Below, in pieces: positions 1 to 7,538 of a stretch of DNA of 64,000 bases. The notes beneath the pieces were generated by a model that saw only the letters and a list, made by a program, of their open reading frames with translations, made no database searches and was not told where the DNA came from. Within the stretch, counting starts at the first letter, position 1. Each line of letters starts with the position of its first letter. Origin of the DNA: Flavobacterium frigoris PS1 (GTDB lineage Bacteria > Bacteroidota > Bacteroidia > Flavobacteriales > Flavobacteriaceae); the NCBI RefSeq assembly GCF_000252125.1, contig NZ_AHKF01000017.1, positions 1-64,000 on the forward strand, written 5' to 3'. The position numbers were made by a program, and so were the translations under genes.

Positions 1-235
1 TGTTTTTTATCATAGAATGCGGTAGCTCGGGGCGGAAAATGTACTACAAATTTTATACACGAAACTTTGTCTCGTTTTTTTATTCCTATAAAATGAATAA
101 CTTATTTCCTGAAAAATCTGATAAATTAGATTTTGTTTTTAAATCTAATTTAAAAATTAACTTGTTGTTATTCATGTATTTAGGAGGAAACCTTAAACAG
201 CATTAATTTTTTGATATTTATAAAAATGAGACCAA

Positions 236-273
236 AAAAAATCCGCAACACAAACTGTTACGGATTTTGATAT
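236..273 (-). terminator. Intrinsic terminator of the phytase-like/globin unit
   Basis: Read on the minus strand, an AAATCCG-T-AAC arm pairs with GTTGCGGATTT and is followed by a run of T. It lies just past the stop of the phytase-like gene. The 235 bases to its left hold no ORF or RNA I can support. Confidence 0.75.
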
Positions 274-291
274 TTAAAAAAAAACACTGTT

Positions 292-1422
292 TTAGTCCAC
301 TTCAAAAAGCAGCACTTGCGTTTTTTGCTTATCAGAGAAATTATTGTCAGATACAAAAAGCAAGGATTGTTTGCCATTGGCTAGTTTTGGGCCAAAAGTA
401 ACTCCTTCGATATTATCAATAAAAATGCCTAAATCATCCATATTAAGAATCAATTTTTTTGATGCTGGGGTAAATTCTTGCCCTTTCAGTGAAGCAATGT
501 TTTTTACATTTGTGGCATTGGTGAAATCACATAAATATACTTTTATAGTACACGCTTGTCTGCCTACAGAGTACGAACGCTCTACGACTAAAAGTTGGTT
601 TTTATCATAATACTGAATCGTTGCTATTCCGTTTACCGCAAAACCATCTGTAGGGTTTGGTTTGTGTGCAATAGGGTCTAAAAGGTAGGCGAATTGTGCG
701 GTGTTTTTTCTGGATTTTACATCAAAGGCAAATAAGCGAATCATACCACCTTTTGTAGTGGTTGCTTCGGCATCATCTTCATACAAAGGCTCTTCGACGT
801 TTGTGTAAAGCGTTGTGTAGTTTTTATTAAATGCTATTCCTTCAAGGACGCCATTGCTACGCGGTCCTTTTTCCTCTTTTTGCATATTGAGGTTAGCCGG
901 TAGCTTGTATTCATTTAGATAGTTTCCGTTTAAATCCGCTGTTTGCACTGTGGGATTTTGCAGCACCGAAAAGTCTTTTGCAATAACACGAGCGCCTTCA
1001 CTGCTCCATACCACTGATTTTGTTTTCGGGTTGTAACGCAGTTCTTCTGGATCAATAGATTGAGCTGGTTTTATCTCCCAGTTGCTGTATTTATCTCCAG
1101 CGGCATTTTTTAATGAAACTACATTTTTAAAAGCGATGCTATCCATTTTATTGGAGCCCAAATGAATTTTGGCCGTATAAAAACGAGCATCATTATAAAT
1201 TGCTCTGTCATCGCATATAAAATAGTACAAATCGTTTTTGGCATCATAATCAATACTGGACAGTCCGCCTACAACCGTATTTTTAAATTCCTTATTGAAC
1301 GGAACTTCGATAGAATTGATGAATTTTAGGGAAGGATTTGCGTTAGCTATTTCAATCCGTTTTAGACTAGAACAGGATATAAAAGCAAGCGGTAAAAAGG
1401 CGAGGAATAATAATTTGCGCAT
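292..1422 (-). CDS. Esterase-like activity of phytase family lipoprotein
   Basis: A 376-aa exported protein. The N-terminus MRKLLFLAFLPLAFISC is a lipoprotein signal peptide (lipobox FISC, Cys17), so the mature protein is probably anchored to a membrane facing the periplasm or surface. The rest reads as a beta-propeller-like protein of the 'esterase-like activity of phytase' family, recognisable by GGLSSIDYD near the start, DPEELRYNP, the glycine-rich SNGVLEGIAF stretch and IDNIEGVTFGP near the C-terminus. Acidic clusters such as DDAEA are compatible with calcium binding. Substrate is unknown; the family name does not prove phytase activity. It starts 6 bp downstream of the truncated haemoglobin stop and is probably co-transcribed with it. 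Confidence 0.8.
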   Translation of the reverse strand: MRKLLFLAFLPLAFISCSSLKRIEIANANPSLKFINSIEVPFNKEFKNTVVGGLSSIDYDAKNDLYYFICDDRAIYNDARFYTAKIHLGSNKMDSIAFKNVVSLKNAAGDKYSNWEIKPAQSIDPEELRYNPKTKSVVWSSEGARVIAKDFSVLQNPTVQTADLNGNYLNEYKLPANLNMQKEEKGPRSNGVLEGIAFNKNYTTLYTNVEEPLYEDDAEATTTKGGMIRLFAFDVKSRKNTAQFAYLLDPIAHKPNPTDGFAVNGIATIQYYDKNQLLVVERSYSVGRQACTIKVYLCDFTNATNVKNIASLKGQEFTPASKKLILNMDDLGIFIDNIEGVTFGPKLANGKQSLLFVSDNNFSDKQKTQVLLFEVD

Positions 1423-1428
1423 GAAATT

Positions 1429-1836
1429 TTATTTTGAATTTAAAAGATTCCCTTTTTGGTCGGCATCTCTAAAATAGTTGATCTTGTAATTAAACATCTC
1501 AGCCATGTTCTTGGCACGCAGTTTTGCTTCGTCAGCAATTGCACCAGTAAATAATGTATCTACCGTTTCAATAAAAATTTCCATCCATCGGTCAAAATGC
1601 ACTTTATCAATAGGTAGATGTTTGTGTGGAGGAAATGGACTTCCAGTATAAGTATGTTGTTCGAGTAGGATAGTTTGCCAAAAACGGTACATTTTTCCCA
1701 AATGCTCTGGCCAACGATTCGCTATTTTCTCATTAAATATAGAACCGATGAAATCGTCTTTTTGTACTTTACCGTAGAAGGTGTCAACCAATAATTTAAT
1801 ATCTTCGAGTGCAGTAATGTCTTTATTTTGTGTCAT
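1429..1836 (-). CDS. Group III truncated haemoglobin
   Basis: A 135-aa haem protein of the truncated globin superfamily, which bind O2 or NO and usually serve in nitrosative stress or oxygen chemistry in the cytoplasm. Diagnostic stretches are the LVDTFYGKVQKDDFIG helix, RWPEHLGKMYRFWQTILL, and the PFPPHKHLPI region, which supplies the likely proximal histidine typical of group III (GxPFxxHxxLPI). Length fits a truncated 2/2 globin. It is the first gene of a two-gene unit with the phytase-like lipoprotein. A TACCTTTG -7 element lies about 24 bp upstream inside a short palindrome (positions 1853-1870). No partner flavoreductase is adjacent. Confidence 0.9.
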   Translation of the reverse strand: MTQNKDITALEDIKLLVDTFYGKVQKDDFIGSIFNEKIANRWPEHLGKMYRFWQTILLEQHTYTGSPFPPHKHLPIDKVHFDRWMEIFIETVDTLFTGAIADEAKLRAKNMAEMFNYKINYFRDADQKGNLLNSK

Positions 1837-1852
1837 AATGGGGTATAAAAAT

Positions 1853-1870
1853 GCCTACGCAAAGGTAGGC
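1853..1870 (-). promoter_or_regulatory. -7 promoter element of the globin gene inside a palindrome
   Basis: On the minus strand TACCTTTG (positions 1867 down to 1860) matches the Bacteroidota -7 consensus TAnnTTTG, 24 bp before the globin start. It is embedded in the inverted repeat GCCTAC-N6-GTAGGC (1853-1870), which would span the -7 element and the expected transcription start. No good TTG -33 element is visible at the usual spacing. Confidence 0.5.
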
Positions 1871-1903
1871 CATTTATATAAAAAAATGAATTTTTGACTA
1901 TTT

Positions 1904-2431
1904 CTATTTTGGTGGGAATTGTGCCAGTATTTTTGCTACAAATTCATTAATTTGACTTTCTTTTCGCTCTCGATTTTCCGTTAGGTAGCCAACACCTTCG
2001 CCTTCCCAAACCAATTCTTTTTTCTTGGCATCAATTAAATCAATGTATAGCGTTCCTTCAACATAGGTAGAAACGTAAGTACGTCCTCCCCAAAGGTATG
2101 GGTTCCATCCGTATCCCCATCCGTAACCCCAACCTGCGTTGTATTGGTCTACATCGATGCGTTCTCTTTCTTTGGTAAATATATTAATCAGTAAATCAGG
2201 GTTTTCGCTTTTAGTCATCCCTTTTTTACTAAGTTCCATATCGATTGCATTAAGAATTCTTTTCTTGTCTAATCCAGATATTTCGACTCTGTCAATACCT
2301 CTTTTATGGAATGCATAGGTTTTGTATTGACTGAAATTAACCGATTTGTCATAATCAGAATTAACTCGTATTGAGCTACAAGAACCCAATATAAATAGAA
2401 AGAGTAGTGCTAGAGTTTTAATTGCTCTCAT
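1904..2431 (-). CDS. DUF4136 domain lipoprotein
   Basis: A 175-aa lipoprotein. The signal MRAIKTLALLFLFILGSC ends in a lipobox with Cys18. The body follows the DUF4136 pattern: a YDKSVNFSQYKTYAF start, LDKKRILNAIDMELSKKGM helix, NPDLLINIF strand, then an aromatic Gly/Trp/Tyr-rich loop (GWGYGWGYGWNPYLWGG) and a final GTLYIDLIDAKKKELVWEG strand pair with a C-terminal helix. The family is common in Bacteroidota and Proteobacteria, is presumably periplasmic, and has no known biochemical role. It is separated from the globin gene by 67 bp and from hutU by 49 bp; the three minus-strand genes may be one transcript or independent. Confidence 0.85.
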   Translation of the reverse strand: MRAIKTLALLFLFILGSCSSIRVNSDYDKSVNFSQYKTYAFHKRGIDRVEISGLDKKRILNAIDMELSKKGMTKSENPDLLINIFTKERERIDVDQYNAGWGYGWGYGWNPYLWGGRTYVSTYVEGTLYIDLIDAKKKELVWEGEGVGYLTENRERKESQINEFVAKILAQFPPK

Positions 2432-2480
2432 GGTTTATATGTTTGATTACTAAAAGTTTACTAAAGATACGCTCAATTTA

Positions 2481-4463
2481 TTAGAAATCCAACAAATTAT
2501 CAGCAACAATATTCGGCAGGGTCACCTTAAGCAGCGGTTGGCTTTCCATAGCTCTTTTTATCGCAAAAAGCGCTCCCTCATTTCGAGCCCAACTTCTTCT
2601 TGAAATCCCGTTATTGACATCCCAGAAAAGCATGGATTCGATTCGTTTTGATGCTTCTTTCGATCCATCAAGCACCATTCCAAATCCACCATTAATTACT
2701 TCACCCCAACCTACACCACCACCATTATGGATAGAAACCCAAGTAGCGCCGCGGAAACTGTCTCCAATCACGTTTTGAATAGCCATATCAGCAGTAAAAC
2801 GGGAACCGTCATAAATATTTGAGGTTTCTCTGTAGGGCGAATCCGTCCCTGATACATCATGATGATCCCGACCTAAAACCACAGTTTCTATTTCGCCTTT
2901 GGCAATAGCCTGATTAAAAGCTTCGGCAATTTTCATGCGGCCTTCGGCATCGGCATATAAAATTCTGGCTTGTGAGCCCACGACCAATTTGTTTTCTTGT
3001 GCTCCTTTTATCCATTGGATGTTATCCTGCATTTGTTGCTGAATTTCAATTGGAGCCGTTTTTGCCATTTCTTCCAAAACAGCGCAGGCAATATCATCCG
3101 TTTTTTGTAAGTCTTCTGGTTTTCCTGAAGCACAAACCCAACGGAAAGGTCCAAAACCAAAATCAAAGCACATAGGTCCCATGATGTCTTGAACATAACT
3201 TGGATACCTAAAATCAATATTATTTTCGGCCATAATATCGGCACCAGCGCGGGAAGCTTCAAGTAAGAATGCATTTCCATAGTCAAAGAAGTAGGTTCCT
3301 TTAGCAGTGTGTTTGTTGATGGCTGCTGTATGTCTGCGTAACGTTTCTTGAACTTTTTCTTTGAATAGATCAGGGTTGTTAGCCATCATTTCGTTGGCAT
3401 CTTCAAAAGAGATATCAACGGGATAATAGCCACCTGCCCAAGGATTGTGTAATGAAGTTTGGTCGCTTCCCAAATCAATATGGATGCTTTCTTGGTCAAA
3501 TTTTTCCCAAACGTCAACTATATTTCCAAGATAACCGATAGATACGGTTTCCTTGTTGGCTTTCGCCAAAGCGACTCTTTTAACCAATTCATTGATATCT
3601 TCAACGACTTCGTTGATCCAGCCTTGGCTGTGGCGAATGTGTGTAATTTTCGGATTCACCTCGGCACAAACGGTAATGCATCCTGCGATGTTACCCGCTT
3701 TGGGTTGTGCACCACTCATACCTCCTAATCCTGAGGTTACAAATAAACCACCTTTTGGAGATTTTTTTATTTTTCTAAAACCATTGAGCACCGTAATTGT
3801 TGTTCCGTGTACAATTCCTTGTGGACCAATGTACATATAACTTCCTGCGGTCATTTGGCCATATTGTGATACGCCTAGGGCATTCATTTTCTCCCAATCA
3901 TCCGGTTTAGAATAATTAGGGATTACCATTCCATTTGTGACCACAACTCTAGGTGCTTCTTTGTGCGACGGGAATAATCCCATAGGATGTCCGGAATACA
4001 TTGTCAAGGTTTGGTCCTCTGTCATTTCTGACAGGTATTGCATTGTCAATAGGTATTGAGCCCAGTTCTGGAAAACGGCACCATTACCGCCATAGGTAAT
4101 TAACTCATGGGGATGTTGTGCCACAGCATAATCCAGGTTGTTTTGAATCATCAACATAATGGCTTTCGCCTGTTCACATTTACCGGGATATTCATTGATA
4201 GGACGCGCGCGCATTTCGTAATCTGGACGAAAACGATACATATAGATGCGTCCATAAGTTTCTAATTCTTGTCGGAATTCTTGAATTAGTTCGGCATGAT
4301 GTTCTGCCTCAAAATAGCGCAAAGCATTACGAAGTGCTAGTTTTTTCTCCTCTGCTGATAGAATTTCTTTTCGTTTTGGAGCATGATTGATTTCTGCCTC
4401 ATACGTTTTAGGCTGAGGTAGTATAGTAGGAATTCCTTGTTGGATTTGTTCTTGGAAAGTCAT
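2481..4463 (-). CDS. hutU: Urocanate hydratase
   Basis: A 660-aa cytoplasmic enzyme converting urocanate to imidazolone propionate in histidine degradation, using tightly bound NAD+ as an electrophile. The Rossmann-type segment VTSGLGGMSGAQPKAGNIAG and the catalytic-region motif FGFGPFRWVCASG (with the active-site Cys neighbourhood) are clear, as is the C-terminal VSIHNGGGVGWGEVINGGFG. It is about 100 residues longer than the well-studied Pseudomonas-type enzyme, with an N-terminal extension and internal insertions. No hutH, hutI or hutG is visible within this window, so the rest of the pathway must lie elsewhere. The start at 4463 is the first ATG with good N-terminal content (MTFQEQIQQGIPTILPQPK). 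Confidence 0.93.
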   Translation of the reverse strand: MTFQEQIQQGIPTILPQPKTYEAEINHAPKRKEILSAEEKKLALRNALRYFEAEHHAELIQEFRQELETYGRIYMYRFRPDYEMRARPINEYPGKCEQAKAIMLMIQNNLDYAVAQHPHELITYGGNGAVFQNWAQYLLTMQYLSEMTEDQTLTMYSGHPMGLFPSHKEAPRVVVTNGMVIPNYSKPDDWEKMNALGVSQYGQMTAGSYMYIGPQGIVHGTTITVLNGFRKIKKSPKGGLFVTSGLGGMSGAQPKAGNIAGCITVCAEVNPKITHIRHSQGWINEVVEDINELVKRVALAKANKETVSIGYLGNIVDVWEKFDQESIHIDLGSDQTSLHNPWAGGYYPVDISFEDANEMMANNPDLFKEKVQETLRRHTAAINKHTAKGTYFFDYGNAFLLEASRAGADIMAENNIDFRYPSYVQDIMGPMCFDFGFGPFRWVCASGKPEDLQKTDDIACAVLEEMAKTAPIEIQQQMQDNIQWIKGAQENKLVVGSQARILYADAEGRMKIAEAFNQAIAKGEIETVVLGRDHHDVSGTDSPYRETSNIYDGSRFTADMAIQNVIGDSFRGATWVSIHNGGGVGWGEVINGGFGMVLDGSKEASKRIESMLFWDVNNGISRRSWARNEGALFAIKRAMESQPLLKVTLPNIVADNLLDF

Positions 4464-4547
4464 CTTAAATGTTGATTCGTTAATTTAGTAAAGTTTTGAT
4501 TCGGTAGAAAATGCCTTTGGAACTTCCTCGGGCTTTTTATAGTAACG

Positions 4548-4605
4548 AAACCACTATGGATAACGAATATCCGATCGATGGTAGGATTTGTGAATTCGAA
4601 TCCTA
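4548..4605 (-). other. Structured DNA upstream of hutU
   Basis: Two nested or adjacent inverted repeats lie about 90-140 bp upstream of the hutU start: GGATA-ACGAA-TATCC around 4558-4572 and a 9-bp stem TAGGATTTG/CGAATCCTA at 4582-4605. There is no adjacent T-run on either strand, so they are not obvious terminators. They may be leader structure of hutU or of nothing at all; no riboswitch class is recognised. Confidence 0.3.
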
Positions 4606-4691
4606 AATTTCTGTGAGCAAATATCCATTTATATTGTTTTGTTTTTTATTGTTTGAAAACTAAGAATACCATTAAAAATTTTATTTAATAA

Positions 4692-4871
4692 TTACTGTTT
4701 TTTTATATTTCCCGTTTTCTTGTCGTAACCGTAAGGACAGTGGCGACAACCGCTTTTACAGCAATACCCTCTTTTTAGGTGGTGTTTTTCAGTAAAGCAT
4801 TTATAACCTTCTGGGGTGTAATAGAAATCTTCGCCTTCGATTAATTTATTTTCGTTATTCTCGTCAATCAT
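4692..4871 (-). CDS. Small cysteine-rich protein, DUF5522-like
   Basis: A 59-aa ORF on the minus strand, starting ATG at 4871 and stopping TAA at 4692. Its core reads EGEDFYYTPEGYKCFTEKHH then LKRGYCCKSGCRHCPYGYD, with KKTGN near the end. The CC-x3-C-x2-C cluster plus an upstream Cys suggests metal (Zn or Fe-S) binding. I recognise this as a small Bacteroidota family annotated DUF5522; function unknown. It is separated from hutU by 228 bp and may be independent. Homologues are widespread in Flavobacteriaceae, as far as I recall, which supports it as a real gene. Confidence 0.8.
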   Translation of the reverse strand: MIDENNENKLIEGEDFYYTPEGYKCFTEKHHLKRGYCCKSGCRHCPYGYDKKTGNIKKQ

Positions 4872-5165
4872 GTTTTGGGGGTATTCTATTGTGAAAATTA
4901 TTTAAAACATTTCGAATTGTCCGATTTGCTCAAACGATTGAGTTTTTCATTAAATTAAACTATTTTATTACCACAAATTTATAAATTTTATAGCGAATGT
5001 GTCTTGTTGTTGCTGAAAATTTAATTTATAGATATGTTGGATAATTAGGAATCCAATAGTAATACTTCTCTTTTACTTTGTGTTTTAAAAAGTAAGAGCG
5101 ATTCAGAACAATTTTGAAGAATATTTTTTTAGTACTTTCGTTATTTTTATTAAACCTTAATAGCA

Positions 5166-5507
5166 ATGTTTCTAGTTGTAACTAAATATTTAATACCGAA
5201 AGGATATCGCGGCTTGACGGCATTTCCTTTTGTATTTGTGAAATACCGTAGCGATAAAGAAAACATGGTTTTTATTAATCACGAAAGAATTCATTTGCGA
5301 CAACAGTTGGAACTATTAGTATTTCCTTTTTTTGTACTCTATATGTTAGAATACTTCGTTCGTTTAATCCAATATAAAAACAGGAATTTAGCCTATCGAA
5401 ATATTAGTTTTGAGAGGGAAGCTTATGATAATGAATCGGATACTTCCTATCTTAAAAAAAGAAGGTTTTTTAGTTTCATACAATATATAAAAAACCGCAC
5501 GATGTAG
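5166..5507 (+). CDS. Small membrane protein with HExxH metallopeptidase-like motif
   Basis: A 113-aa protein of unrecognised family. Visible features: a perfect zinc-peptidase motif HERIH (His39-Glu40-x-x-His43), followed by a hydrophobic helix of about 20 residues (roughly 50-68, LLVFPFFVLYMLEYFVRLI), then FEREAYDNE (82-90), in which a glutamate could serve as the third zinc ligand. HExxH, a membrane helix, and an E-x-E-A-x-x-x-E helix about 40 residues later is the layout of M56/M48-type gluzincins (BlaR1/MecR1 domain), here reduced to the bare minimum. The start at 5166 is the only plausible ATG. A TACTTTCG near -7 match lies about 30 bp upstream. It stands alone between two larger units. 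Activity is inference. Confidence 0.65.
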   Translation: MFLVVTKYLIPKGYRGLTAFPFVFVKYRSDKENMVFINHERIHLRQQLELLVFPFFVLYMLEYFVRLIQYKNRNLAYRNISFEREAYDNESDTSYLKKRRFFSFIQYIKNRTM

Positions 5508-5672
5508 TGTTTTGCTTTCTGACGAAACCGCCTGGTTCAATAGCAGTTATCTAGTAGTACTAGTGATTTTTTAATGGTATAAAAGACTAAATTGGTAAGA
5601 AAGTTTAACTGAAAAAGGAATATTGCCTTAAAAACATGTTATAAAGAGACAATCTATGGTTAATGCATCTTT

Positions 5673-5697
5673 TTGTAGGCTATAAATTTTACCTTTG
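5673..5697 (+). promoter_or_regulatory. Putative promoter for the PLP deaminase gene
   Basis: A perfect -7 element TACCTTTG (5690-5697) is preceded by TTG at 5673-5675. The 14-nt spacer is shorter than the usual 17-21, so the -33 assignment is weak. It falls inside the 5' extension of the longest ORF and so argues for the downstream TTG start at 5714. Confidence 0.5.
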
Positions 5698-5713
5698 TAA
5701 AAAATTATTTCGT

Positions 5714-6610
5714 TTGAATCAAAAGCTTTTTATAGAGTTCCCACATTCAATCTCCGTTTCAATAAAACGTGAAGACTTGATCCATCCATTCGTATCAGGA
5801 AATAAGTTCAGAAAGCTAAAGTATAATTTGCTGCAAGCGAAAGAAGAAAATCAAGAAACGCTACTCACTTTTGGAGGGGCTTTTTCTAATCATATTGCCG
5901 CTGTGGCCTATGCTGGAAAAGAAAACGGATTCAAAACCATCGGGATTGTTCGTGGCGATGAATTACGTGATAAAATTGATGAAAATCCAACTTTAGTATT
6001 TGCTCAAAATTGCGGTATGCAATTAGAGTTCATTTCTAGGGAAGAATATCGTTTGAAAAATGAGTCTGCATTTTTAGAAAACTTGAAAAAGCAATACGGT
6101 GATTTTTACCTTATACCAGAAGGCGGAACCAATGACTTGGCCATAAAAGGCTGTCAAGAAATTCTAACTAAAGAAGATTCTGATTTTGATTTTGTATGCT
6201 GTTCGGTAGGAACCGGCGGTACTATTTCGGGAATTATAAACAGTGCTTTACCGAATCAGAAAATTTTAGGATTTCCAGCTTTAAAAGGTGATTTTTTGAA
6301 AGATGAAATTCGTATTTTTGTGCAGAATGAAAATTGGGAACTGATAACGGAGTATCATTTTGGCGGATATGGGAAAGTAAATCAGGATTTAGTTACTTTT
6401 ATCAACCAATTTTATGTCGAAAATAAAATTCCTTTAGACCCTATTTATACTGGAAAGATGGTTTTTGGCGTTATAGATAAAATACAGAAGGGTTATTTTC
6501 CGGCCCAATCAAAAATTTTATTGATTCATACAGGTGGAATACAAGGAATCAAAGGAATGAATGTGAAGTTGAAAAATAAACAATTACCAATAATAGATAT
6601 ACATGTTTAA
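5714..6610 (+). CDS. D-cysteine desulfhydrase / ACC deaminase family PLP enzyme
   Basis: A fold-type II PLP enzyme of the 1-aminocyclopropane-1-carboxylate deaminase/D-cysteine desulfhydrase family, expected to break small D-amino acids (D-cysteine to pyruvate, H2S and ammonia) in the cytosol. Evidence: IKREDLIHPFVSGNKFRKLKY with the Schiff-base lysine in GNKFRK, LLTFGGAFSNHIAAVAYAG, the phosphate-cradling glycine motif SVGTGGTISG, and the closing LLIHTGGIQG. Longest-ORF reading starts at ATG 5663, but that N-terminus (MHLFVGYKF...) spans the TACCTTTG promoter element; I prefer TTG at 5714 giving MNQKLFIEFPHS, as relatives usually begin. The stop overlaps the next gene by 8 bp, so the two are translationally coupled. 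Confidence 0.85.
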   Translation: MNQKLFIEFPHSISVSIKREDLIHPFVSGNKFRKLKYNLLQAKEENQETLLTFGGAFSNHIAAVAYAGKENGFKTIGIVRGDELRDKIDENPTLVFAQNCGMQLEFISREEYRLKNESAFLENLKKQYGDFYLIPEGGTNDLAIKGCQEILTKEDSDFDFVCCSVGTGGTISGIINSALPNQKILGFPALKGDFLKDEIRIFVQNENWELITEYHFGGYGKVNQDLVTFINQFYVENKIPLDPIYTGKMVFGVIDKIQKGYFPAQSKILLIHTGGIQGIKGMNVKLKNKQLPIIDIHV

Positions 6611-7487
6611 AAAAATCCTACTTATTCTCACCGCAATTTTAATAGTGAGTTGCAACGCTACAAAACCGGTGATTGTCACAACAAAATCAGCTCCAGTAGT
6701 TACAAAAAAAGTACCCTCCCGATCAAACAAAAGGACAAACGTTGCTAAACCAATTGTAAAAAAGATAGCAATAGCAGCACAAGATAAGGAAGAAGATGAA
6801 GTGATAGAATCAACTTCGAGAACGGTTGTTTCAAATGATATTGTGGCTAATTATATTGCCCAATATAAAGATATTGCCATGAGTAACATGAAAATTTATG
6901 GTATTCCTGCAAGTATTATTTTAGCACAGGGAATACTAGAATCTGGCGCAGGAAAAGGTGATTTGGCAATTAGGGCCAACAATCATTTTGGAATTAAATG
7001 CCACGATTGGACAGGGGAAAGTGTCAGGCATGATGATGATGCCAGACAAGAATGTTTTAGGAAATATGGAGAACCAGCTGAATCTTTCAAGGATCACGCT
7101 TTATTCCTAACTGGCAGAGGCAGGTATTCCCGTTTGTTCAGCTTGCCAAAAGAAGATTACGAAGCTTGGGCAAAAGGGCTTAGAAGTGCCGGTTATGCCA
7201 CCGATCCAAGATATCCACAGAAATTGATTTCATACATTCAAAGATACGATTTAGGGAGATTTGATTCGCAGGTTTTGGGAACCAACTACACACCTATGGA
7301 AAATCAAGTACAATCAGTACGAATTGTTAGCGTTGAGAGTTATAATGGCGATGTCTACGTAGTACAAAAAGGAGATACTTTGTACTCCATTTCAAGAAAA
7401 TTTAATTTAGTAGTCGATCAATTAAAGCAGAAGAATAAGCTTTCGGCAAACACACTTTCTATTGGACAAAAACTGATTGTGAATTAG
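6603..7487 (+). CDS. Glucosaminidase-LysM lipoprotein (peptidoglycan hydrolase)
   Basis: A 294-aa lipoprotein: signal MFKKILLILTAILIVSC (lipobox VSC, Cys17), a basic, low-complexity linker to about residue 75, a mannosyl-glycoprotein endo-beta-N-acetylglucosaminidase-type (GH73-like) domain at about 78-215 with the PASIILAQGILESGAGKGDL motif containing the probable catalytic Glu and the ANNHFGIKCHDWTG segment, and a C-terminal LysM at about 248-294 (YVVQKGDTLYSISRKFNL). It should cut or remodel peptidoglycan between GlcNAc and MurNAc from an outer-membrane anchor. It overlaps the PLP deaminase by 8 bp. Confidence 0.9.
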   Translation: MFKKILLILTAILIVSCNATKPVIVTTKSAPVVTKKVPSRSNKRTNVAKPIVKKIAIAAQDKEEDEVIESTSRTVVSNDIVANYIAQYKDIAMSNMKIYGIPASIILAQGILESGAGKGDLAIRANNHFGIKCHDWTGESVRHDDDARQECFRKYGEPAESFKDHALFLTGRGRYSRLFSLPKEDYEAWAKGLRSAGYATDPRYPQKLISYIQRYDLGRFDSQVLGTNYTPMENQVQSVRIVSVESYNGDVYVVQKGDTLYSISRKFNLVVDQLKQKNKLSANTLSIGQKLIVN

Positions 7488-7538
7488 AATTTTAGAAAAT
7501 TAATACAGTTATCATAATTAAAATATCAAAAAATATAA

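Noticed and set aside
1..235. AGGAGG at about 183-188 as the ribosome-binding site of a small gene
   Set aside because: No ATG, GTG or TTG at suitable distance followed by a usable frame; reads into the terminator.
3008..3286. 92-codon ORF in another frame of hutU
   Set aside because: Out-of-frame reading of conserved hutU sequence.
4560..4610. tRNA-like fragment (TTCGAATCCTA) upstream of hutU
   Set aside because: The T-loop-like bases lack a pairing 5-bp T-stem and there is no acceptor or anticodon arm.
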